DNA of 64,000 nucleotides from Smittia aterrima (GCA_033063855.1 CP093831.1:1550001-1614000), one strand, 5' to 3'. Shown: positions 35,619-48,059, counted from the stretch's first letter. Notes: generated from the letters alone by a model not told the origin. Translations and numbers: made by a program.

Positions 35619-37570
35619 TTATAAGACTTCTTCGCTGTTCCATTCTTCATCGTCGCCCCATCCTTCATTTTCAGCTGTCAGCTCCATCGACATTTGCAAT
35701 CGACTAGAGTCTGTCTTCTCTTCAGTCTCTTTCACTGCAACAGCGTTCGGCTTCTGGAAAGTTGGTGCCATCGCGAAGTCACTGAAGAAGTCAACTTCGT
35801 TTGCTTTTTCTTCGAGCTTTGTTAGTTTCTTGTTTTTAATGTCAAGTTCATCAATATTGTCTGGAATTGCTGGTCGTGTCATAATCTTCTCTTTCACTTC
35901 TTTAATTGGACTAGACGAAATATATAATTTCTCTTCGATGATCTCAACAATCTCTGGCTCATGGGATTCAGTCACATCTGGAGCTTCCTGATCCCAACCC
36001 CATTCGTTGTCACCTCCAACATCATCAATCGATGCAGTGTCGTCATCATTCGTTATTATTGATGAAGTTGGTAAAATTCCATTTGCGATAATTTTCGGTG
36101 ATTCTCTTACAGAGCTTTCACTGATATCTACGTTGTCAATTGGACTCGATGAAAGAAGAAAGTCCATAGAAGAGTTTAAAACCGGCGTAATCGATCGAGG
36201 CTGATCTGAGTTCCAGAATTCTGTCTGTTGTGGACGACCGTCAGCGAAAAGTTTTCTCCTGTTCTTTCCAATGACTTGCGAGGCTCCGAGAATCGGAATC
36301 AAATCAGCCAGACACAGAAGCGTTCGACTTGCCAGAAGATCATTTGTATCCTTGATACCAAGTAAAAGTTGCGGTAATATCTCGTCAATTAGTTCTTCTT
36401 TCGTAAATGTGTTGACGTAAAGATGAAAATGCTCGAGAAGAGTCAATCGAATTTGAACGTCAAGTACACGAAAGACTTGCTTGAGCTTAGGAACTAGAAA
36501 CTTGACAAATGCTGGAACGGAGAAAAGACCTTCGTCGACTGTTGTCTCTTCATCGTCTTCTAAGTTTTGAGGTTTTAGTAGAAATGGAATCAAATAAAAC
36601 TGCGCCGCCGGATCTAATAGAACAAGTCTCGATAAAAGAAGTTCACTAAGCTGCGATCCAATTGTGTTCTCGTCAAACTGCTTTAGTTTCTCATTCAACG
36701 CTTTGAAAAATTCTTGTTTCGCTGGCTGAGTCTTCAAAGCAAGTTCTGATAGAAATCCGTGAATTATCACAAAGTCATGCGTGAAATAGTTATGAAGTTG
36801 GATTGCTGATAGAAGAGGTCTCATCGACGGGTTCTTATGTTTCAGATGAAATTGGCAATAATCGAGAAATTCTTGCACGTACGGAATTTTACCTAAAATT
36901 AAAATTTATGTCAAATCACGTTCGATTATACAATTTCCCATAACTCACTGTCTTTCTTTATCACATTTTCACAGAGGATTGCGAATGCAAATTGTTCCAA
37001 CCCTGAGCCATCATCTTCATCAGGATTTACAGCTTGCTGACTTCTATAAGGTCGAGACTTCTGAAGGAATTCTTTAGTAATATCAGAGCTTTTGAAAACA
37101 TGCTCCATTCCATTCAACTTCCACGTTCCGTTTTCTGTGACGAAGATTGACTCGAGGGTCACGTTCAAGTGTCGGACTTTTGCTGATTCCACGAGGAAAA
37201 TGAGAGCGTTGAGAATGTTTTTCAAGCCCAAACAAATTTGAATCTCTGTCTGGTTCTTTAAATTCTTTTCGAGACATCCGACTGTGTATTCAGTCACCAG
37301 CATTTTGTCGGAAGATGATCCAAGGAATTTCACTATTGAGTATGGATGCCGATAGATCTTTAAGTTTCTTATCGTCCTTGCAAGCGGCCTCTCTAAAGTA
37401 TAATTATGGAAAGGATTCTCCTTAGATGTCGAGGAATCTTCCAGCAGCGAAATTTTTTGTTGTGAATTATTTAAATTCCCATCGTAAAGGCAGACGTCGT
37501 TCTTAAGCTTCTCAGCAAGTTGCTTGTTGCTTATCGACACATTCTTCATCTGGGAACTTTCGGCTCCCAT
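35619..37570 (-). CDS. SCYL3: SCY1-like pseudokinase 3 (PACE-1)
   Basis: A catalytically inactive kinase-like protein at the Golgi and cell edge; the vertebrate form binds ezrin. Coding exons are 36949-37570 and 35619-36892 (631 aa). The start MGAESSQMK carries Gly2 and Ser6, fitting an N-myristoylation signal and matching MGSENS of the human protein. The N-terminal pseudokinase domain lacks a VAIK lysine, the HRD motif (HLNVTLESIFV instead) and DFG (NGMEH instead). A HEAT-repeat-like region follows (PAFVKFLVPKLKQVF; LPQLLLGIKDTNDLL). The acidic tail has WGWDQE, DFFSDFA and a WGDDEEWNSEEV end, typical of SCYL3. The N-myristoyltransferase is about 6 kb away in this window. Confidence 0.88.
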
Positions 37571-38226
37571 TTCTTTCTTCTACTTTCACTTATTCAAATA
37601 ATCCTGTGGCAAAAAAAAATAAATAAACTTAGTTGTACGTCCTTCCGACCCAGAGGTCTTAAATATAAATTAGGTCACAAGAAAAATATTTTGTATTTGA
37701 AAAAAATATTTGCTCATCATGCAATTTATTGTTCCAGTTTTGAAATCATTCTTTGCAGTTCAGCTTTGATTCTTAGTAAATTAGATGACAGAGAATCGAT
37801 TTGACTTCTGTTGGAACTTAAGACACAATTTTCTTAAGGAAAATCTTTTGAATCGACGACAAAACGAATAAAAAACCCTTCTCCAAAATTTTTTGACAAA
37901 GTGAAATTACTGAAATTGTTTGAGGTGTCGAAACTTATGGGGCCGTTCACTTACTCGAAATCGCCATTTTCACACACTGAAATTTTTTTGAAGCAAAATA
38001 TCTTTATGCCGGATAGTCTAAACAATTAAATTCAATCGTAACCGTGTGATTAAAGTGTTGAAGGTCCGCAATCAATAGAAAGTTGAGTCGTGAAATAGTC
38101 TGGAAGGCAAATCTGAGTCAAAAGAGTTTTTCGTAAAGAAACAATTGCGAAAAAAGAAATACATCGCCAGAACTGAAGCGTTCATTTGGATATGTCTGAT
38201 TCCCTTTGCAACACACAAACTTAGCT
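37571..38226. promoter_or_regulatory. Divergent promoter region of SCYL3 and CNOT3
   Basis: 656 bp separate the SCYL3 (-) and CNOT3 (+) start codons. Both promoters and 5' UTRs must be here. No open frame with family features and no clear core motif was seen. Confidence 0.45.
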
Positions 38227-41200
38227 ATGGCAGCATCGAGGAAACTACAAGGTAACTAACGCGACTTATTTGAAGCTTCGTACGCAAAGGAGATGAGGGA
38301 AGCTTATGAATATCATAAAAAATAGGGCGCACGACGTCGAATCATGTAGAAAAATGCTGAAAAATGTGCATAATTACCGCGCGCTTATCAGATAAGCATC
38401 ATTCGAATCAACTGTAGATGCGCAATGGTTTCAACAACATCTTAGAGTCCAGTCCGCGAATCTCCATAATCGCCCTAAATTTATGCTACTCTCTTCCTCC
38501 TTCCTCATCTCGGGATCATCATCGTTAGTGAACTCGCGACAACGAAAAACAAACCAGAATTAATTTCCATTGAGAATTAATTCTGCTTTTCAATTCCCGT
38601 TCGGCATTTGCTTTTGTTTTCTCTCGCAATAACACGCATCATGTATTCATTTTTATTTTCTCTATTTCTGCTTCAGGTGAGATCGATCGGTGTCTCAAGA
38701 AAGTGACGGAGGGAGTAGAAACGTTCGAAGACATTTGGCAAAAGGTCCATAATGCTACGAACAGCAATCAAAAGGTGGTATTTAACGCTGAACCCTTTCC
38801 CCTTAACAAGTGATATTGAAGTCGTTTTTTTTGCCCTTGCAGGAGAAATATGAAGCCGACCTTAAAAAAGAGATCAAGAAGTTGCAAAGACTTCGCGATC
38901 AAATTAAATCATGGATTGCATCGGCTGAGATTAAGGATAAAACATCGCTCCTTGATAATCGTCGACTTATAGAAACGGTGAGTTGTTGAAGTGAATGACT
39001 CGTCTTCCGTGTTTAACATTTTTTCTTGTTATTCAGCAAATGGAGAGATTTAAAGTGGTAGAACGTGAAACGAAAACGAAAGCGTACTCGAAAGAAGGTC
39101 TTGGGGCTGCACAAAAGCTTGATCCTAATCAACGCGAGAAAGAGGACATTAGCTGTTGGCTGCAAAATTCCATTAGTTCCCTTCAAATACAAACTGATCA
39201 GTTTGAGAGTGAGATTGAATCGCTTCTGGCGGGAAAGAAGAAGAAGCTCGATAAGGAGAAGCAAGATAAGATGGATGATCTGAAGTCGAAACTCGAGCGC
39301 CACAAGTTCCACATAACAAAACTCGAAACACTCTTAAGGATGGTAGACAACGACAGTGTGAACATAGGACAGATCAAAAAGATCCATGATGATGTCGAGT
39401 ACTACATTGACTCGTCGCAAGAGCCTGACTTTGAGGAGAACGAGTACCTCTACGATGACATCGACGGACTAGAAGAGGTGGAATTGAGTGGTAAATGTTT
39501 TCTTTATTCCTTCTCTCTCGTAAGACTTGTTAGATCAGAATTTATATCTCATGCCTTTTTTAAGGTTTACCAGCTGCTACAGAGAGCAATAACAGTAATG
39601 ATAATGGTGGCTCACCAACCAGCACAGCCTCAACTAGTCCCATCAATTCTCCCGCGCTTAATTGCAGTGCGCCAACTACAACACTAAACGCTACGGTTAA
39701 ACATAATCACAACAGTGGGTCGAGATCGACTTCGGCGGATTACAGCGATGTGAAGAAAATCAAACCGCTCGAGAATTCCATCATCAAGGTGAGTTTTGTG
39801 AAACTATAGATAATTGGACAATTGAGTAAAATTGTTTCGATCTTGAATAGCCTGTCGTGAAACCAACAGCCGTGAGAGCAAAAACAGAGAACAGCAATTC
39901 TCTACCGAATTCAACGGTGTTATCGCTCAATAGTTCTAATACCATCAACAACAACATTTCGTCCGCTGCTTCCGTTGCTGCCTCGCAAAACTCTTCAATT
40001 AACTCTAAGCCATTGATCAGTTCAACGCCGAGTAAAAATCATCAGCCATCTGCTGCCCAAATATTGGCCCAAAATAATTCAAACAACAACAGCATCCAAT
40101 CACCATCGACGATACTACCAACAGCGCCTATTGCATTTTCGGCTGTGGCGAAACAAAATCCTGGTGAGTTCAATTATAAGTTAGCCATGACATGAAAGTT
40201 AATGATTCAATTCTTTCAGCGACTCTTGAGAATGGCCCGATCTCAATGATTTTGAGCGGACAAAGTAGTGCTCCCGCTCTAGCTCCAACGTTGTCCAATA
40301 GCAACAATGTATCTTCAAGTGAGTCTTGTCATCTTTAATTTGTAACTGAATTTAATCATTTATTTCTCTCTCAGATCTTCAATCACTGCATCAGACAAGT
40401 GTGCATAATAACAGCAGCAACTCGATGTCACATAACAACTCGACAATGGAGAACCACATGAACAACAATAGTTCGCTGAGTAATTGCGTATCGCCAACGA
40501 GTAATCAATCGTCGGCGGTGAGCGGTCGAACATCTCCAACGAGTCTCATGCAACAGCAGTTAATACACAATGGACCTACTGCAAATGTAAACCAGAAACA
40601 ACAGCAACTTTCCGGTGCACTTTCTCAGGCAAATAATGTGTCAGATCCGTCGAATGAGTCGATGTCATCGCTAAAGAATATCGCGCAAGAGGTCGTGAAT
40701 CGAACGAATGTAAATCAGGTGCAAACTCCACCACTAAATATGGCTCAACAACAGCAACAGCAGAATCAGTCGTACGGAATGGATACGACTTCACTTGACT
40801 CTCAGTCAGCTGCCACCGGTCAAAATGGTCTCAATGCCAACATAAACAGCTTGATTAACGCAACGAACATGTCAAGCAACACGAATATGAAATCATCTGG
40901 AACAAATGAAGCTTTAATTCCGCCGCTGTTAGGCGTCGCGCCATTAGGTCCGCTTCAACTTCAAAAGGATCATCAAGTACAAGTGAGTTATTTGTGAGTT
41001 CTGGAATGAAAAGAATCTTCTATAATATTTATTTTCATTCAGTTCCAAATGATGGAAGCTGCCTATTATCACCTACCATCGCCAAGTGATTCTGAACGTC
41101 TCAGACCTTACTTGCAGCGACAGCCAATTGCGACTCCGCCACATTTTCCACAAGTAAGATTATCATGCAGCATTGAAATCTTTCGAATATCAAACTCATC

Positions 41201-42049
41201 TCCTTCTTCTTCTGTTTTCATTCAGACTCAACTTCCACATTCGGATACAATTGATTTCTTTCAACGTCTCGCAACGGAAACGCTTTTCTTTGTGTTCTAT
41301 TACATGGAAGGCACAAAAGCGCAGTATCTGGCTGCTAAAGCTCTCAAGAAGCAAAGCTGGAGATTTCACACGAAATATATGATGTGGTTCCAACGTCACG
41401 AAGAGCCGAAAATAATCAATGAAGAGTTTGAGCAGGTAAGCAAACATGAAGTTCGGAAGCACTCACGTTGTTATCAGTCAGAAAATATTAAAAGTAGCTT
41501 AAAGACTGTGAGAATCGATTAATTGATGATAACGTGAGAAACAAGTGTTTTCGTTGGATAAAAGCAAAAACACTGATGAAGATAGCTAAAAGTTTTTTAT
41601 GCTTAATAATACGCAGTTCAGTAATTGGGAGGAAGAGAATTGAAAGTGATAAAGATCTTGTTGTAAACACTCAAAGCATTTGATGAAACAATTATTTTTA
41701 CTGTTAACGTTTCCAAAGCTTTTTTCGATCGTAAAATCGAGTCGAACACAAAAACTCAAATTTCGCTGTCGTACGATGAAATAAATTTTTATCTAGTTCA
41801 TTGACTTCATTAGCTACACGTGACAACAGCTTTTTCCATTCGTTCTGCTAAAATCTGATTTATGATCAAACATTTTCGTAATGAGAACATCATCAGCTTA
41901 ATAACTTAACATTCATACTAATAAGAATTATCTTTCTTTATCATCAACAGGGCACCTACATCTACTTCGATTACGAAAAGTGGGGTCAGCGTAAAAAGGA
42001 AGGGTTCACTTTTGAATATAAGTACTTAGAAGACAAAGACCTGAATTGA
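38227..42049 (+). CDS. CNOT3: CCR4-NOT complex subunit 3
   Basis: A subunit of the CCR4-NOT deadenylase complex that shortens mRNA poly(A) tails and couples to translation. Coding exons are 38227-38251, 38677-38774, 38843-38977, 39037-39490, 39565-39788, 39851-40163, 40220-40318, 40375-40982, 41043-41153, 41226-41435 and 41951-42049 (791 aa, phases consistent). The first exon is only 25 nt (MAASRKLQ) and joins GEIDRCLKKVTEGVETFEDIW, the hallmark Not3 N-terminus. The coiled-coil Not3 domain runs to about residue 240. The middle is Asn/Ser/Gln-rich and disordered. The C-terminal NOT box starts near AAYYHLPSPSDSERLRPYL and includes TLFFVFYYMEGTKAQYLAAKALK and the end YIYFDYEKWGQRKKEGFTFEY. The last intron is about 515 nt. 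Confidence 0.95.
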
Positions 42050-43464
42050 TAACGCTGTGCAAATTTTGTAGTCATATTGTAAAAAAAACCGAAAGTTGAA
42101 AAAAAAGAAACAACACAGTGAAAAATTTCACAACCGAAAAGAGAGGAAATGAGAGGATAGAAAGAAAAGATTATTTGCAACTTTTCGTTTTCAATTAAAG
42201 TTTTGTTCTCGATCAGTACTCAAAGCTCTTCTTGCGATCGATTAACATTTTGTGAAATTTCAATTCAATTTGACGTCGCATGAATCTTAATCAGAATTGA
42301 AAGAACTCGCGGGCATAGCAAGAGTAACTGACGGGATGCGAGACAAGTCTTGATCCAGTTGAAAGAAACAAAACATGTTCTTAGTTTTATCACAAACAAA
42401 AAAAAAATTCATAAAAAAAATCTGAATGAAAAAACTTTCTTTTTACATTTTTGTTTTGTCACAAGAACGTGACGGTTTTCACCCTCTTTGCACCTCGTTC
42501 ACAATTTCAAATTCATTTCCTGTTTTTTGGCGAGAAAAACACGTTTTCTACATAAACGACTCTTATCGACGACGGTAGCTTGAGACGGTGGATGGGAAGG
42601 TAAGCCCGTCTCTTTCCAATCAAATAAACGATTTCACTTTTGCGCTTCTAAATCGCGTTAATTAACTCAATTCGACGAGAACTTTCTTTGTTTTTAAAAC
42701 CACTTTTTGAACTTCGATGACGAAAAACAAATGTTGTTAGATGATGATGATGCTGAAACATGTTCCATTCATTTGCTTAGATATTTTGAACGATGACACT
42801 TTCATTTGCTCGCGTGCTCTCTCGAGACTTCGCTGTCGGATGTTTGTCTCGAACGATACTTGACTCGCAAAAGAATAATACGTTTTCATAAAATGAGGCA
42901 TTAGCGGAGTCGACTCATTCATTCAAGCACCGCCGATGTCTCGAGCTCAAGAGCAAAAGAGAAACAAACTTTGCATTAAGGATCGAAACCCAAGAAAAAA
43001 AAAAACAAACAAAAAATTCAAACGAATGAAGAGAAAAATCCAAAAGCTGACGATGAAATTTTACATGTGATCCACACTAATTAATTAGAGAGTATTATTG
43101 TAAAATGGGATGTAAAATCAACTCGTTTTCTTTTTTGACACAGAAAAACGCATGCAAAGGATGAAAAAACTGAGCCCAGAAGAACTTTGTCTTAAAACTG
43201 ATTGAAGAGAAACTGATCATGAATCATTAAAAATTGATAAGAATTAATTAATAAACTTTGAGTTCTTTCTCTTTCCTTTCAGAATGAAATCAAATCTTTG
43301 GCTGTTTATTTTGAATTTACTTTATTTCGTTTCTCCGATGACACAACAAAAGAAATTAAAGGAAAATGCTGAGGAAAACTTAGAATTCAATATTTAAATC
43401 ACGAATCACCATCAATCAGTAGCTTAGGGTGCGATTTCAAGAGTTTACGGTGTGCGCTGCTCAA
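42050..43464. other. 3' UTRs of convergent CNOT3 and NMT
   Basis: 1.4 kb of AT-rich sequence between two stops. AATAAA at about 43250 can end CNOT3; TTTATT motifs near 43302 and 43320 can serve the minus-strand NMT. No gene was supported; 42737-42922 on the minus strand is a chance frame. Confidence 0.45.
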
Positions 43465-44965
43465 TTATAGTAAAATGAGGCCAGTGTTTTCGGGGGTCAT
43501 CGATGGACAACGCCAGTTATACAAATAATATTGAAGATTTCCGTCGCCGATTCCAAACTTCAACTCTTGAAGGAACTTCTTGTTTTCCATTAGATCGAGG
43601 GCGTTGAATACATCGAAGTGTAGATTTTTCGCCGAAATCAAAGCGTCGTAAATGAGGTCATTGATGTTTGTGACAGTTGCTACATTGTAGAACGAGTAAG
43701 CAGCTTTAATTTGCTTGTGAACTGGGTGATGCATGACAGTAGAAGGCAAAGCGTAGTAAGAGACTAGGTCCGTGATCTCGCCGTCGTTTTCAACGACAAA
43801 GCATTCGATAATGTTGTTCTTAGGAAGGAACCAATGACGGAACTCCTCCTCATCAAATATTGGCGCAAGCTCAAAACGTGCTAGATAATCCGAAAGCAAT
43901 TTGAAAGCTTTAGGCACGTCCCTTGCTTCGATTTGGCGGAAACCTCGAGTTTTGGGCATATCCGGAAGTTTATACAATTTGATCGTTCGTTGCATCGTCA
44001 TATTGCGCGATAGACAAGAGAAGTTGACCTAAAAGTTATCGAGTTAGAAACAAATATTAAAAAATTAATGAATTTCTTACGTCGATAAGTTTCTTCGGGT
44101 TCAATGACCGATGCCAATAGCGACAAGTGGTGATTGGCTTAGGAAGGACAACCCCAGCAGTATAAACAGCTTGGAAAATGCCGGTCAAGTTGACTCGTCG
44201 TGTAATTTCTCTGATTAAAACAGGAGCCAGCCGCTTCGAGCGGAGCTTCTTGTGCACACAGAGGAAATTAATTTCGACAACTTTCAAGTTTCGCTCAAAC
44301 ACTTTGATCTCGGCAGGAATCGCTGAGATGAAGGCAATCAGTCGACCAGATTTGGCAACTCGAACTCCGACGTGCCAGTCTTTCAGCCAACGAGGAGGTT
44401 GTAGTGCCCACTTGAGGAATTCCGGTTGATAGTCGAATCTAAACATGGCATCATCATCCTCAACGTAATTTTCATTGAGCAACGTGTAAAGCTCTTTGAG
44501 AACTTCAGCGTTGATGAGATCGAGAGTTTCCCAAACGAAACCTTCAGGCAAAGCATAAGGATCTTGCTTAATCTCTGCGATTGTCTTGTCGGGTTCAATT
44601 GCTTTATGAAATTCACTTCCTACAACTTCGTTACTCGTCTCATCGATCTTTGGAACAGGCTGCGTATTCCAGAACTTGTACACCTTGCCACCAGCTCCGG
44701 CTTCTTTTCCAATCTTCATCATCTCATCAAGTTTCAAAGCCTTCAGAGTCTTCAACATATCTTTGTCGATGTTGGGCAGTTGAGCGAGCATTCCATTCTC
44801 ATCAGATTGACTCGTTCCCGGCAGCTGTTCCGAAACCTCGTCAACCTTTGCAGTTTCCACACCGGATTTCTTGTTTTTAGAACGTCTCTTTGATTTCTTA
44901 CTCTTCTCCGGCTTCTCTAAGTGGTCATCCGACGTACTTTCATTCAAATTGTTCTTGTTCTCCAT
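43465..44965 (-). CDS. Nmt: Glycylpeptide N-tetradecanoyltransferase (N-myristoyltransferase)
   Basis: Transfers myristate from myristoyl-CoA to the N-terminal glycine of target proteins in the cytosol and at ribosomes. Coding exons are 44081-44965 and 43465-44028 (482 aa), with a 52-nt intron. The N-terminus has the usual Lys-rich ribosome-targeting stretch (KSKKSKRRSKNKKS). The catalytic part has KFWNTQPVP, EINFLCVHKKLRSKRLAPVLI (family signature 1) and, at the end, KFGIGDGNLQYYLYNWRCPSM (signature 2). The C-terminus ends ...GLILL, placing the catalytic carboxylate at the last residue as in the family. An in-frame start 7 codons upstream (44986) is not an ATG. It is divergent with the E2F gene, about 0.2 kb away. 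Confidence 0.95.
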
Positions 44966-45171
44966 TTTCAAATGAAATAATAGCAAACACGATCAGTCTT
45001 CTGATATTTTTTTTTCAGAAAAAATGGGCGAGTTCAAAGTAATTTTCAAATTTGAGGTCAAAACTAAGCGAAAAGATTTTCGTTCAAAGCATTCAAGTTC
45101 CGAAAGCTTAAGTAAGGCGGAAAGTTTTAAAAACATAAAAAAATACTTCTGATCAAGCAAGCACATGAAAG
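44966..45171. promoter_or_regulatory. Divergent promoter region of NMT and E2F
   Basis: Only 206 bp lie between the NMT and E2F start codons on opposite strands, so the promoters overlap or are shared. No classical TTTSGCGC E2F site was seen here; TTCAGAAAAAATGGGCG near 45015-45030 is the only GC-containing stretch. Confidence 0.45.
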
Positions 45172-45179
45172 ATGGATAA
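45165..45179 (+). promoter_or_regulatory. Overlapping four-codon uORF on the E2F mRNA
   Basis: ATG AAA GAT GGA TAA starts 7 nt before the E2F ATG (45172) and ends 5 nt after it, in another frame. The uORF start has a C at -3 (weak), while the E2F start has A at -3 and G at +4 (strong), so leaky scanning or reinitiation would be needed to make E2F. Confidence 0.55.
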
Positions 45180-46349
45180 ACCTAAGACGAGTGAGACTTA
45201 TTCGCGGAGTGAGAAATCATTGTCTACGCTAACAAAGAAGTTTGTGGAGATGCTGCAGGCTGACACAATTTTGGATCTGAATGTTGTAAGGAAAATTGCA
45301 TTTTTTATAAAATTTTTAACTAATTAAGTTGAATTTTAGGCATGTAGCGCGATGGATGTGAGCAAGAAGCGGAGAATTTACGACATCACTAATGTTTTAG
45401 AAGGGATAAACCTTATTAGGAAAGTTGGCAAAAATTTATATTCGTGGACTGGAAAACGGGAAGAGACAGACTCTTTGGAGCAGGAGGAGTTGTTTGAGCT
45501 TAAAGAAGAGACGAAGCGATTAGAAGAGGAAGAACAGAAGCTAAACGAGTAAGTTCAAGGCAAACTATTTCATACTTAAACTATTTCTGATTTCCCGCGG
45601 TTTTTTTCAATTCTTGCAGAGCAATATTGGCGATGAGAAGAAATGTCGCGTCCACTCAACATTCTAAATCATTCTGCTATCTTACAAAGAACGACTTTCG
45701 TAAAGCTTTTGGCAAAAATAACACAGTTTTGGTCATCAAACAGTTCAAAAACATTAAATTTAACTTTGAGCGTGACTCCGTACTTGCTTCCAGAAAGACC
45801 TCAACAGAGTTTCGCGATCTTCTTGTCACTGGTGATGTTCTCAGACCGATTCAAGTGAAAGCTGTGAATATGGAAGCGAATTCCGAATCAAATCTTCTCT
45901 TCTGCCTCGACGACATGGAAGACTGTGACGAGGATAAATCTAAGAAACAAGAGAGCATTGAGAACAAACCTAAGAAAATGCAAAGAAAATACGCAGCTCG
46001 ATCCCAAAACTTGCCTCTCTTTCGACGACGACAAAGACTCAAATCGTTTTTGGAGCTTGAGCAGCATGAACGTGAAAAGCTTGCAACGGATGTGCTGGAT
46101 CATGATAAGTACAAGGACAAGAGCATCTTCCAATTCGTCCAAGAAAAGCAACTTGTGTCATCAACGGACTACGAGGAACCTGACTTTGTTTCAATTGAGC
46201 CACCTACTGATACTGAGTATGAGGAGAACTACTCGATTGAAGCACCTTCAGTTCATGATCTGTTCGACCTAGACGCTGATTATTTGGAGTACGAGCTGGG
46301 GGATTATGAAATGATTGAGGATTATATAGAAGAGGACGAAGACCTGTAA
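45172..46349 (+). CDS. E2F family transcription factor (short, E2F2/E2F4-5-like)
   Basis: A cell-cycle transcription factor that binds DNA with a DP partner. Coding exons are 45172-45285, 45340-45548 and 45620-46349 (350 aa). The winged-helix DNA-binding domain starts near residue 15 (LSTLTKKFVEMLQ) and has the contact helix KKRRIYDITNVLEGI. A coiled-coil/marked-box dimerisation region follows. The C-terminus is very acidic and contains HDLFDLDADYLEYEL, which resembles the RB-pocket-binding DLFD motif of E2F tails. Length and lack of an N-terminal cyclin-binding region fit fly E2f2 (about 370 aa) better than E2f1. The lysine/arginine-rich stretch (KKMQRKYAARS...RRRQRLK) between is unusual. 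The paralog is not settled. Confidence 0.8.
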
Positions 46350-46393
46350 ATTTTAAGTTAAGTCATTACACAACTTAAAGTCTTAAAACTTTT

Positions 46394-46410
46394 TTTATTC
46401 AATGATTAAA
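46394..46410. terminator. Facing poly(A) signals of E2F and DDX47
   Basis: The 77 bp between the two convergent stop codons contain AATAAA on the minus strand (46394-46399, past the DDX47 stop) and ATTAAA on the plus strand (46405-46410, past the E2F stop). Cleavage 10-30 nt further on would place each 3' end inside or beyond the other gene's 3' UTR. Confidence 0.6.
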
Positions 46411-46426
46411 TATATTCAAGCAAAAT

Positions 46427-48059
46427 TTATGACTTAAACTTCTTTCTTCCTCGACCTCCTCTCCCGCCACGATCTCCGGAAGGTCCTCCCATTCGTTTTC
46501 TTGCGCCACTGAACTGTTCTGTGTCATCATCTTCGAAGTTCTTTATTCTTGTCTTTGATCCTCGTTTGTCCTCGATGTCTTTAAGTTCAAGACGAGCAGT
46601 TCTCTGTGCTTCGCCAATACGTTCTTGCAATGCCATCACTTCATCTTCTTCTGTTTTGTACAATGGCAGTTGCATTCCCAACAAATGCTCGATTCTCTGA
46701 TACAATTCAACATCTGAAAGAATCGAAAAGTTTTGAAAATAATTCATTTAATTTTAGTTTAAGAGCTTACCGTATTGAGTGACCATTGTAACAGCTTTTC
46801 CTGAGCGTCCAGCACGAGCTGTTCTTCCGACTCTATGAATGTAATCTTTGCTGTGAGTGGGAATATCGTAATTCATGACAACGTCAACATGGGGAATATC
46901 AAGACCTCTTGAAGCAACATCAGTTGATATGAGAATTGAACGAGCTTTTGCTTTGAATTTGTTCAGCGCAGCTAAACGTTTATTCTGAGACATTTGTCCG
47001 TGAAGTGGAACTGCAGCGAGACCCAGAGCACGAAGCATCAACGCAACGCGAACCGTTGCATGACAAGTGGAGCAGAAAATGATGAAACTGTTGCCAGCAA
47101 GTTCATTCAAGATATGAACAAGATAGAGATCCTTAAACTTCGTTGGGATGAAGACGTAGTATTGTTGCAGTTTATCGACTGTTTGGTATTTGTTAGACAC
47201 TTCGACCTTGACTGGATCTTTCAGCGAAGCTCTTTCTAACTTCTTAACTTTCTTGGTCATCGTAGCACTGAACAAGAAAGTCTTTCGCTCCCTCGGGATT
47301 GTCTTAAGAATCTTATCTAACTCGACTTCAAAATCCATGTTGAGGATTCGATCTGCTTCATCCATCACCAAATACTTAATCGCTTTAAGATTAAATCCTT
47401 TCGTGTGCGTCAGATGATCAACAAGACGACCTGGCGTTGCAATGATTATGTGAGGCTTCTTTGCAAGTTGAAGAGCTTGTGACACCATGTCCATTCCTCC
47501 GACAATAACAACGCATTTAATTCCAACAGTAGCACCAAGAGCTTCAAACTGTTCGGAAATTTGGAAGGCAAGTTCTCTGGTTGGAGTTAGGATGAGCGCG
47601 TAGAATCTTTGTGGATTCTCAAGAAGTGTTTGAATGATGGGAATTGCAAAGGCACCAGTTTTACTAAAAGAGATTTATATTAACAAAATGATTGAGATGA
47701 TTTTGTTTTCTTTCTTACCCTGAACCAGTTTCGGCGAGCGCAATAATGTCTCGTCCCTTCAGCGCATGAGGAATTGCTTCACGTTGGATCTTTGTTGGTG
47801 CTTTCCATTTTAAATCTTCACAAGATTCACGCAAAACATCAATGATTTTCTAAGAATCAAAAATATTAAACTGAAGACATGTGGGCAAACAGTTTCCAAA
47901 ATATTTTCTTACCAAATCCTTCCAAGTGATGTCAGTTTCAGCGACATCGTTGCAAATTCCTTTGACCTCGAGCTTCTTAACATCTTCATCATCACTACCG
48001 CCGTCAACAGCTTGCTGTTCCTCTAAATCACTTAAATTATCGTCACTTGAATCTGACAT
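46427..48059 (-). CDS. DDX47: ATP-dependent RNA helicase DDX47 (Rrp3-like)
   Basis: A nucleolar DEAD-box helicase for 18S rRNA processing. Coding exons are 47913-48059, 47719-47849, 46771-47663 and 46427-46713 (485 aa, phases consistent). Motifs in order: Q-motif PTKIQ, AETGSGKT (split by an intron), PTREL, TPGRLVDHLTH, VMDEADR, FLFSATM, ISTDVASRGLDIP and HRVGRTARAG. These are all intact, so it should be active. The Ser/Asp-rich N-terminus and the RGG-like tail (GGPSGDRGGRGGRGRKKFKS) suit a nucleolar RNA-binding protein. GGMDMVSQA is a DDX47/Rrp3 subtype marker. Its start is 256 bp from the F-box gene on the other strand. Confidence 0.93.

Noticed and set aside
44426..44893. A 155-aa plus-strand frame
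   Set aside because: It is antisense to the NMT coding exon.
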